Shown in pieces: positions 58,125-64,000 of a stretch of 64,000 nucleotides of DNA. Source of the DNA: Alphaproteobacteria bacterium (GTDB taxonomy: Bacteria; Pseudomonadota; Alphaproteobacteria; Rs-D84); contig WRHR01000004.1 of NCBI GenBank assembly GCA_009783145.1, positions 18,642 through 82,641 on the forward strand, given 5' to 3'. The notes beneath the pieces are model-generated. The model saw only the letters and a program-made list of their open reading frames with translations, ran no database searches and was not told the origin of the DNA. The first letter of the stretch is position 1. Every line of letters begins with the position of its first letter. The position numbers were made by a program, and so were the translations under genes.

Positions 58125-60140
58125 ATGAATAAGAAATATTTGATTACTTCCGCGCTGCCTTATGTGAACGCTATTCCGCATATCGGGAACTTTGTCGGCA
58201 GCGTTCTTCCAGCCGATGTTTACGCCCGCTTTATGCGCGCGCACCGCGGGGCTTCCAACGTTCTGTTTGCCTGCGGCGCGGACGCGCACGGCAGCCCGAT
58301 TATAATCAGCGCGAAAAAAGAAGGCATGTCGGTCCCGGCCTTGGTGGAGAAATATCACTCGCTGCATTCAAAAATCTTCTCGGATTTCAATGTATCCTTT
58401 GACGGCGGGTATGGGACGACAAACACCCAACTGCAGAAAGAATTGGTTCAGGGATTATTCGCGAGATTGGACGCGAATGGATTTATAGAAGAGCGCGAAA
58501 CGATTCAGCCATACGGCATAAAGGATGAGATGTTCCTGGCGGACAGGCAGGTGGAGGGGACTTGCCCCAAATGCGGTTTTGAGAGCGCGCGCGGAGACCA
58601 GTGCGATAAATGTTGCTCTACGTACGAGGCGGCGGAATTGATAAACGCGCGGTCTGCCGTCACCGGCGGGCCGGTTGAAATGCGCCCGACGAAGAACTTG
58701 TTTTATCTGGCGCATAGAATAAAGCCCGAGCTGGAAAGCTGGTTAAACGATACTATGGAAAAGAGCGGCTGGCCGCGCAGCACCATTGCCGCGACAAAAA
58801 AATATCTGACCGAACAAATGCCGGACCCGTCCGTTACGCGCGATTTGAACTGGGGTATTCCAGTTAACAAGCCGGGATATGAAAACAAAGTCTTTTATGT
58901 CTGGTTTGACGCGCCTTGGGGGTATGTTTCCATCAGCCAGGCGGCGAATAAAGACTGGGCCCGTTGGTGGAAGGGAGGCGATGATTGCAAGTATGTTCAG
59001 TTCATGGGCAAGGATAATATAAAGTTTCATTCTATATTTTTCCCGGGTCAGGAAATCGCGCTGGACGATGGTTGGAAAAAAGTCGACTTGTTAAAGGGGA
59101 TGAACTTTTTGAACTTCGAAGGCGATAAAATATCGAAATCCAACAGTCATGGAATATTCCTGGACGATGCGATAAAGGACGCTCCCGCAGATTGCTGGCG
59201 GTATGCGCTGATGGCGTCCGCTCCGGAAACGGACGATACGGACTTTACGATTCAGCGTTTTGCGGATATCGTGAATAAAGATTTAAACGGCATGCTGGGG
59301 AATTTTGTTTCACGAGTTTGCAAGATGACTGAAAAGAATTTCGGCCTGAACTGCCCGCCATTCAAAGAAGGCACGAATGCAGCATTGGGCGGTGCGTTTA
59401 CCGAATTGGCCGAACGTATTAACGGGCTTCTTGTTACACTCACCGAATCGTTGGATGCGTGCGAATTTAGAAAGTCTGTCGCGGCGCTGCGCGAAATGTG
59501 GGCTGCCGGAAACGAGTTTATGACGAAGGCTGCGCCATGGGATTTGGTGAAAACCGATAAAGACTTAACAGGCGCAGTATTGGACGAATGTTTCCAGTTG
59601 ATTGATTTCTATGCTCGCGTGTCCGCGCCGTTTATACCGGCCGCGGCGGAGAAAATGATAAATATATTTGCGACAAAACGTGATTTATCATGGCCGGAAA
59701 AGTACGAATGGCGCGTTGAGGATGGCGAAGCGTTCAGCGTTCCTGAAAACTTATTCGTGCGAATTGATGATACGAAGATTGCCGAGATGACTGAAAAATA
59801 TGTTAAAAAGTCTCCGAAAATCGTGGTTGCGAAAATCTTGACCGCGGCGCCTCATCCCAATGCGGATAACTTGCAAGTTTTGTCCGTGGATGCGGGCGGC
59901 GACAAGCCCTTGGAGATAGTTTGCGGCGCTCCGAACGCTCGCGCGGGGATGATGGGAGTTCTGGCGCTGGTCGGCGCGAAGTTGCCCGTATCCGAAACGC
60001 CTTTGTCCGCGCGCAAAGTCCGCGGGATTGTATCAAACGGCATGATGTGCGCGGCGGACGAGCTGGGAATCGGTACAGACCACGCAGGAATTTTGGAATT
60101 GCCGGAAGATTCAGTAATTGGTAAGGAATTTACGATTTGA
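58125..60140 (+). CDS. metG: Methionine--tRNA ligase with a PheT-B2-like C-terminal tRNA-binding domain
   Basis: 671 residues. Class I MetRS with the HIGH region YVNAIPHIGNFVGSVLPADVYAR, one zinc knuckle (CPKCGFESARGDQCDKCCSTYE), and KMSKS-like KISKSNSHGIF. The catalytic and anticodon domains end near residue 555. Residues 562-671 form an EMAPII-like OB domain: APHPNADNLQVLSVDAGG, VCGAPNARAGMMGV, ARKVRGIVSNGMMCAADELGI and DHAGILELPEDSVIG. These phrases are those of the PheT B2 domain rather than the usual MetG C-terminal domain, and PheT in this window lacks B2. AAGG lies 9 bases before the ATG. Confidence 0.96.
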   Translation: MNKKYLITSALPYVNAIPHIGNFVGSVLPADVYARFMRAHRGASNVLFACGADAHGSPIIISAKKEGMSVPALVEKYHSLHSKIFSDFNVSFDGGYGTTNTQLQKELVQGLFARLDANGFIEERETIQPYGIKDEMFLADRQVEGTCPKCGFESARGDQCDKCCSTYEAAELINARSAVTGGPVEMRPTKNLFYLAHRIKPELESWLNDTMEKSGWPRSTIAATKKYLTEQMPDPSVTRDLNWGIPVNKPGYENKVFYVWFDAPWGYVSISQAANKDWARWWKGGDDCKYVQFMGKDNIKFHSIFFPGQEIALDDGWKKVDLLKGMNFLNFEGDKISKSNSHGIFLDDAIKDAPADCWRYALMASAPETDDTDFTIQRFADIVNKDLNGMLGNFVSRVCKMTEKNFGLNCPPFKEGTNAALGGAFTELAERINGLLVTLTESLDACEFRKSVAALREMWAAGNEFMTKAAPWDLVKTDKDLTGAVLDECFQLIDFYARVSAPFIPAAAEKMINIFATKRDLSWPEKYEWRVEDGEAFSVPENLFVRIDDTKIAEMTEKYVKKSPKIVVAKILTAAPHPNADNLQVLSVDAGGDKPLEIVCGAPNARAGMMGVLALVGAKLPVSETPLSARKVRGIVSNGMMCAADELGIGTDHAGILELPEDSVIGKEFTI

Positions 60141-60202
60141 GATTTGCGATTTACGATTTGTTTGGAGTAAAATTGCAAATCGTAATTCGTAAATCGTAAA
60201 TA
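60128..60202. repeat. Family A word palindrome between metG and queH
   Basis: ATTTACG, ATTTGAG, ATTTGCG arm; core TTTGTTTGGAGTAAAATTG; AATCGTA/ATTCGTA arm. It begins in the last codons of metG and ends 4 bases before the queH ATG. Confidence 0.9.
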
Positions 60203-60206
60203 CAAA

Positions 60207-60788
60207 ATGTCAGAAATAAAAATCGTTTTAATGTCCTGTTGCGCGCCATGCAGCGCGGGCGCGATTACTCAGTTGAAAGAGCAGGGCGCGGATTTCATCG
60301 TGCTCTTTTACAACCCGAATATATCTCCCGAATCGGAGTATCAAAAACGCCTGGCAGAGCAAATTAAACTTTGCGAGTCGCAGGGCATTAAATATGCGGT
60401 CGGCCAGTACGATCACGATGCTTGGTTGCAATGCGTTCGCGGGCTGGAGGACGAGCCGGAGCGAGGCCGCCGCTGCGCCCAATGCTTCAAGATGCGACTT
60501 ATTTGGGGGGCGAAATGGGCCGCGGACAACGGATACAACGCGATCGCCAGCGTGTTCGGCGTGTCGCGCCACAAAAGCCAGAAACAAGTTGATGATGCAG
60601 CAGTTTCGGCTATTTACGATTTACAATTTACGAATTGCGATTTAGAGAATAAAATCGTAAATCGCAAATCGCAAATCGTAAATTACATTCCAATTGATTG
60701 GGACGAATCGCTGCGGCAGAAAATCAACTGCGAATCGGACTTTTACCGGCAAAAATACTGCGGATGCGAGTTTTCGATTAAAAAATAA
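60207..60788 (+). CDS. queH: Epoxyqueuosine reductase QueH with a repeat-derived insertion
   Basis: 193 residues. The last step of queuosine synthesis in tRNA. CCAPCSAG, FYNPNISPESEYQKR, CRGLEDEPERGRRCAQCFKMRL (reading VRGLEDEPERG) and the late SDFYRQKYCGCEFS carry the conserved cysteines for the iron-sulfur and zinc sites. Between the SVFGVSRHKSQKQVDD helix and IPIDW an insertion reads YDLQFTNCDLENKIVNRKSQIVN, encoded by a complete family A palindrome. Relatives have only a short turn there. The start lies 4 bases after another family A element. Confidence 0.93.
   Translation: MSEIKIVLMSCCAPCSAGAITQLKEQGADFIVLFYNPNISPESEYQKRLAEQIKLCESQGIKYAVGQYDHDAWLQCVRGLEDEPERGRRCAQCFKMRLIWGAKWAADNGYNAIASVFGVSRHKSQKQVDDAAVSAIYDLQFTNCDLENKIVNRKSQIVNYIPIDWDESLRQKINCESDFYRQKYCGCEFSIKK
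60611..60684. repeat. Complete family A word palindrome inside queH
   Basis: ATTTACG, ATTTACA, ATTTACG, AATTGCG words; core TTTAGAGAATAAAATCG; TAAATCG, CAAATCG words. Both arms and the core are translated. Confidence 0.92.
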
Positions 60789-60814
60789 ACCTGCCATTCG
60801 GCAGGTTTATTTAA
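60783..60814. terminator. Terminator after queH
   Basis: AAATAAACCTGCC ATT CGGCAGGTTTATTT, bidirectional; shared with the convergent unknown gene. Confidence 0.85.
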
Positions 60815-61103
60815 CGTTTTCATTGAGTCTTTTTGTCAGGATATTCCATATGCTTTCAGGCCGGGAATTGAAAACGCTTTTTACTTTTCTGCCCATGGTT
60901 TTATTTAAAGTAATTTCGTATCTATAAAAGGTAAAAAGTTTATCAAAAAATTCGTTCCATTTATAGTATTCTGTTTTGCTGATCGTAAAACTTCCGCCGT
61001 TCCAAGCGGCGACGACAGTTTTATCATCTTGTTGGGATTTCTCGACAACGGTATTTTTATCTTTTGCGTGACGGCGCAACGCGCGGTAAGTGAAAATATT
61101 CAT
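60807..61103 (-). CDS. Small protein of unknown function (98 residues)
   Basis: MNIFTYRALRRHAKDKNTVVEKSQQDDKTVV start with AAGGA about 10 bases upstream. Basic, soluble, with no signal or membrane segment. A beta-type stretch (VVAAWNGGSFTISKTEYYKW) is followed by helices (FFDKLFTFYRYEITLNKTMGRK; WNILTKRLNENVK). It is last in a set of three small minus-strand genes downstream of der. No family recognised. Confidence 0.6.
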   Translation of the reverse strand: MNIFTYRALRRHAKDKNTVVEKSQQDDKTVVAAWNGGSFTISKTEYYKWNEFFDKLFTFYRYEITLNKTMGRKVKSVFNSRPESIWNILTKRLNENVK

Positions 61104-61122
61104 CAGCGGTCCTTAGGTCTCG

Positions 61123-61431
61123 TTAGTGAAAATGTATGTTTTTATATCTCGGGGGCGAATAGTAAGTTATCAGCGCTAATTCGTACAGCCCGGCCAATCT
61201 GCCCAAAATGCCGTTTCGTCTGAATACTTTCGCCTTGCGGTTTCCACGCTGCAGCGCCACCTTATAGCGATTCCGCTGAATCGGTATTTCAAAAACAGTA
61301 GAGGTTTTCGTCTCGAAACTTAAAGCCACGCTGGCATTGCCAAAGACGGCCTTGAACCCGCCGTTTTCTATGCGTATATCCTTTGCATTTTTAATGATGG
61401 TTGCAATTTCATTGCTGCGGAAAATATTCAT
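61123..61431 (-). CDS. Small protein of unknown function (102 residues), related to its upstream neighbour
   Basis: Starts MNIFRSNEIATIIKNAKDIRIENGGFKAVFGN with GGGAGAG 10 bases upstream, inside the preceding gene, whose stop it overlaps by 4 bases (ATGA). The pattern EI-xx-II-K-x-AK-x-I and the late NGILGRLAGLYELALITYYSPPR resemble the next gene upstream (EIKRIIKDAKNI; NGIFGFPKKLYNQAATKYAALNNLTPPR), suggesting an old tandem duplication. Function unknown. Confidence 0.65.
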   Translation of the reverse strand: MNIFRSNEIATIIKNAKDIRIENGGFKAVFGNASVALSFETKTSTVFEIPIQRNRYKVALQRGNRKAKVFRRNGILGRLAGLYELALITYYSPPRYKNIHFH

Positions 61432-61868
61432 GATTTGCGCTCTCCCTTTTGTTTGGCGGAGTCGATAATGTATTGGATTGTGCGCGGCGGCGTCAAATTG
61501 TTCAGCGCGGCATATTTGGTTGCGGCTTGATTGTAAAGTTTTTTCGGGAAACCGAAAATGCCGTTCTTTTTTAAATTAACAGATGTATTCAAATACTCCG
61601 GGTGATAGATTATTTCGCAGATAATCTTATTGATATGATATATTTCGCTTTTGATTTCTTTCAGGTCGGTTACGTTTTCTTCTCCGTCCGGCCTTGCCCC
61701 GCCGTCATCATAGCGTTTGAATTTTTCCACGGCAAAAACCGGCGCCGTAAAAATCAGGCTGGGGATATAAGGAGCCCCGACGGAATAATCGCCCGTGTTT
61801 TCGTCATAAGTGATATTTTTGGCATCTTTTATAATTCTTTTTATTTCAAAAAAAGTAGAAATCAGCAT
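61428..61868 (-). CDS. Small protein of unknown function (146 residues)
   Basis: The start is ATG 61868 (MLISTFFEIKRIIKDAKNITYDEN) with AAGGA 8 bases upstream. No signal peptide. A two-part pattern: a strand-rich N-terminal half (GDYSVGAPYIPSLIFTAPVFAVEKF) and a helical C-terminal half (KSEIYHINKIICEIIYHPEYL, then KKNGIFGFPKKLYNQAATKYAALN). Related to the gene that follows. Lies 42 bases after der and may be co-transcribed with it. Confidence 0.65.
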   Translation of the reverse strand: MLISTFFEIKRIIKDAKNITYDENTGDYSVGAPYIPSLIFTAPVFAVEKFKRYDDGGARPDGEENVTDLKEIKSEIYHINKIICEIIYHPEYLNTSVNLKKNGIFGFPKKLYNQAATKYAALNNLTPPRTIQYIIDSAKQKGERKS

Positions 61869-61910
61869 CGGCAAATCCTTGTAGTGTTTGCCGGAAATAA
61901 TACCATAAAA

Positions 61911-63278
61911 TTAGTGTTTGTCAAGGGGTGCGTCGGCGTATGGATTTTCCGATTTTCTGTACTCTATAAATACCGGCAACTGCTCCCAATCCATTGCTTT
62001 TGCCAGACCTTTGCGCAGGTACCTTGTATAGGATTCTGGCATATCGGTCGCGCCGCCCACATGGATTGCGATTTTTATCGGATTAGTGGCAACCTGTGAT
62101 ACGAATTTTATCTTCATCGGACGTTTCAGCCGCGACAGAGGCGGCTGGCGCGCTTCGATAAGCTTTTCTATCGTGCGGTTAAGAAGCGAGGTCGGTGCCC
62201 TTGTTGCGGTTTTGTCGTGCAGCTCGTACACGCGCTTCATCAGGTTTTTAACGCCGGTTCCAGTTTCTGCCGATATCGGCAAAATCAGCGGCTTTATAAT
62301 CTGATGAAAAGAATTTTTGAATTGATGTTTTAGTTTAAGCAGCTTGGCCTCGCGCTCTTCATCCGGAACCAAGTCCCATTTGTTCAGCGCGATCGCCAGA
62401 ATTTTCCCGGCATCGTAAACGCGCGCCGCAATCCCCAGCGCTTGGTTTTCAATGTCGCACGTAGCGTCAACAACCAGGACGACCGCGTCGGTCTTTTCCA
62501 ACGCGTCCAGCGATTTCAGCGCGGATAAAGTTTCCAAGCCGTCGGTAATATTCGCCTTGCGCCGCAGACCCGCCGTATCGTTGATTACAATATCGCGCCC
62601 AAGATATTTTGCCTTTATCGCGATCGTGTCGCGGGTTACTCCGGGCTCGTCCCTGACGATTACTCGCTGCTCTCCCAGTATCTGATTGACCAAGGTGGAC
62701 TTGCCGACATTGGGCTGGCCCATAATCGCAATCCTCAAAGCGGATCGCGATTCGGGATTCGGGATTCGGGATTCGGGATTCGAGAAGGGCTGCAAAAAAT
62801 CATAAATCCTATCAAACCCGAGTTTATGCTCCGCGCTGATTGGCAAAGGCTCGCCGAATCCGAGTTTATAGAAATCTGAAATATCCGCCGCCCGTTTATT
62901 TGATTCTAGTTTGTTAGCGAGTAATATAATTTCCGTTTTTCGTTTTTCGTTTTTCGTTTTTCGTATTCTTTTCGCCCATTCCAAATCTTCCGCCGTGACC
63001 CCGATGCGTCCGTCGACCAGGAAAAGAATCGCATCCGCGGATTTTATCGCGGAGAGCGCGAACTCGGTCGATTGCGCTTCCAGCGGGGTGCCTTTGGCCT
63101 CCAGGCCTGCGGTATCCATCAGCTCGAACTCCAGATCGCCAAGGCGCCCGTAGCCCGTCAAGACATCGCGCGTCACCCCCGGGCGGTCATGCACCAGCGC
63201 GCTGCGCGAATGCGTCAGAGCGTTAAACAATGTCGATTTGCCCGTGTTCGGACGACCTGCGATTGCGATTTTTAGCAT
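61911..63278 (-). CDS. der: Ribosome biogenesis GTPase Der, with two repeat-derived insertions
   Basis: 455 residues. Two tandem G domains, GRPNTGKSTLFNAL (residues 8-15 for the P-loop) and GQPNVGKSTLVNQIL (187-194), each with DTAG, plus NKWD in the second, and a C-terminal KH-like domain ending near PVFIEYRKSENPYADA. Needed for 50S assembly. Word repeats encode RKTKNEKRKTE (residues 106-116) next to the first NKxE motif and NPESRIPNPESRS (167-179) in the linker between the G domains. Confidence 0.96.
   Translation of the reverse strand: MLKIAIAGRPNTGKSTLFNALTHSRSALVHDRPGVTRDVLTGYGRLGDLEFELMDTAGLEAKGTPLEAQSTEFALSAIKSADAILFLVDGRIGVTAEDLEWAKRIRKTKNEKRKTEIILLANKLESNKRAADISDFYKLGFGEPLPISAEHKLGFDRIYDFLQPFSNPESRIPNPESRSALRIAIMGQPNVGKSTLVNQILGEQRVIVRDEPGVTRDTIAIKAKYLGRDIVINDTAGLRRKANITDGLETLSALKSLDALEKTDAVVLVVDATCDIENQALGIAARVYDAGKILAIALNKWDLVPDEEREAKLLKLKHQFKNSFHQIIKPLILPISAETGTGVKNLMKRVYELHDKTATRAPTSLLNRTIEKLIEARQPPLSRLKRPMKIKFVSQVATNPIKIAIHVGGATDMPESYTRYLRKGLAKAMDWEQLPVFIEYRKSENPYADAPLDKH
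62748..62782. repeat. Words GATTCGG x4 in the der linker
   Basis: Four perfect tandem 7-base words, read on the minus strand as NPESRIPNPESRS between the two G domains. Confidence 0.92.
62935..62968. repeat. Words TTTTTCG x4 in der G domain 1
   Basis: Four to five tandem TTTTTCG words, read on the minus strand as RKTKNEKRKTE. Confidence 0.9.
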
Positions 63279-63289
63279 AACTTTTCCTG

Positions 63290-63318
63290 TTGAAATTTTT
63301 ATCTGCTGGCTCTATTAT
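63290..63318 (+). promoter_or_regulatory. Promoter of the Yip1-like gene
   Basis: TTGAAA (63290-63295), exactly 17 bases, TATTAT (63313-63318), 28 bases before the ATG. Confidence 0.65.
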
Positions 63319-63346
63319 AACCATAAGAAACAAGGAAGGCAAAAAA

Positions 63347-63943
63347 ATGATTGCGAAGTTCAAAAGCTGGCTGCAGCACATAATTCATATCCTGATCCGC
63401 CCCAGACAGTTCTTTTCCAAAATCGTCGCGGACGGGAATCTGGAAGAATCCATGCTCAAAGCGTTCATGTACGGCCTTTTGGGAGGCATATTGGTTCTGG
63501 GCCTGCAGTTGCTGGGCGGCGCGACCATAACTTTTACGGCCGTGTTCGCAAAGCTGGTCGTGGTGCCGGTTTTGGCGGTCGCGCTGCTGTTCGTCCTTGC
63601 GGGGCTGATGATGATGGTGTCGGAAATCACGGGAGGCGAGCGGGACTGGGAAATCGCGGTCAAGGGCCTGGCGTCCGTATTTTTCATCTATCCGGTTATT
63701 CTGGTGGTGAATTCACTGGCGTTTAACTGCTGGTCTTTATGGGTGGTAAGCCTGCTTGTCGACGCCTATGTATTATTCCTGCTTTATAACATCGGCGTGT
63801 ATTGCATGAAGGGCAACAAGATTAAAGTCGGGCTGGTCATTGCGGCGTTTGCGGCGTTTGCTGTGACGGTTTATGTCACGGATTACAGGCTGGGCTGGTT
63901 TATGCTGAAAAATACCGGCGCCGCGCTGAAGTGTTTGGTTTAG
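63347..63943 (+). CDS. Yip1-family-like integral membrane protein
   Basis: 198 residues from ATG 63347 (MIAKFKSWLQHIIHILIRPRQFFSKI), with AAGGAAGG upstream. The N-terminal amphipathic 'RPRQFFxxI' is followed by five predicted membrane segments (about residues 43-60, 68-90, 113-135, 140-155, 163-182). This is the layout of bacterial Yip1-domain proteins, whose role is unclear. Divergent from der. Confidence 0.75.
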   Translation: MIAKFKSWLQHIIHILIRPRQFFSKIVADGNLEESMLKAFMYGLLGGILVLGLQLLGGATITFTAVFAKLVVVPVLAVALLFVLAGLMMMVSEITGGERDWEIAVKGLASVFFIYPVILVVNSLAFNCWSLWVVSLLVDAYVLFLLYNIGVYCMKGNKIKVGLVIAAFAAFAVTVYVTDYRLGWFMLKNTGAALKCLV

Positions 63944-63954
63944 GTATTAAAATA

Positions 63955-64000
63955 ATGACACATACGGATACTTTGAGTAAAATCTTGACAATTTCGGGGG
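63955..64000 (+). CDS. Possible start of a gene cut by the window edge
   Basis: ATG 63955 opens a frame reading MTHTDTLSKILTISG to the window end, 11 bases after the preceding stop. No clear ribosome binding site (TTAGGT is weak). Too short to identify. Confidence 0.3.
   Translation, partial: MTHTDTLSKILTISG

Overview
The window looks like a chromosomal segment of an uncultured, host-associated-looking alphaproteobacterium. It is Gram-negative (LptD, LptF, SurA, Pal, a TolC/MacAB set). It carries the alphaproteobacterial form of the ClpXP adaptor SspB, ParA/ParB with a parS palindrome, and an alpha-type uracil-DNA glycosylase. Stop codons TAA, TAG and TGA are all used, so the code is standard. 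Genes are tightly packed, many overlap by 1-4 bases, and I see no prophage, IS transposase or CRISPR array. The lineage below class level is not decidable from what I can see.

Layout. 1-4.3 kb: mreC (cut by the window edge), rpmI-rplT, pheS, pheT. 4.3-6.4 kb (minus): nth with a flavin-type oxidase, a frameshifted GNAT acetyltransferase and an unknown gene. 6.4-9.5 kb: ileS. 9.7-14.5 kb: an unknown gene, tRNA-Thr, mnmG, recF-sspB, tRNA-Cys, a small unknown gene. 14.7-18.8 kb (minus): nusA-infB. 19-24.6 kb (plus): tolC, a 2-hydroxyacid dehydrogenase, macA, macB ATPase, macB permease. 24.7-30.5 kb: argS, rpmG, glmS, a GDPD phosphodiesterase, an unknown coiled-coil gene. 30.6-37.5 kb (minus): xseB, mutS, truB, rpsO, pnp, ybaB, tRNA-Val. 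37.6-43.2 kb: an unknown gene, mreB, rnpA-yidD, accB-accC, infC, a uracil-DNA glycosylase. 43.3-48 kb: pal, lptF-lptD-surA. 48-50.9 kb: a lipoprotein, rlmN, a GT61 glycosyltransferase. 51-53.8 kb: parS, parA-parB-gpsA. 53.9-64 kb: a Cys-rich repeat protein, rsmG, a TPR protein, tRNA-Val, metG, queH, three small unknown genes, der, a Yip1-like membrane protein.

The most striking feature is a set of many different repeat families built on one principle. A short word (usually 7 bases, sometimes 6 or 8) is tandemly repeated with small variations, often as two arms of an inverted repeat around a short core. They fill most intergenic gaps. They also sit in frame inside conserved genes: mnmG (several copies), argS, der, infB, ileS, pheT, truB, queH and the uracil-DNA glycosylase. 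Other palindromes sit in rlmN, nth and lptD. In tolC, lptD and surA they encode the signal peptide. This resembles in principle the Rickettsia palindromic elements, but with many unrelated word families in one region.

A second strong observation is an apparent domain relocation between two tRNA synthetases. PheT lacks its usual tRNA-binding (EMAPII-like, B2) domain, whereas MetG carries a C-terminal domain that reads like the PheT B2 domain. A third is a compact, strongly structured region (50832-50975) ending in a terminator just before the GT61 gene.
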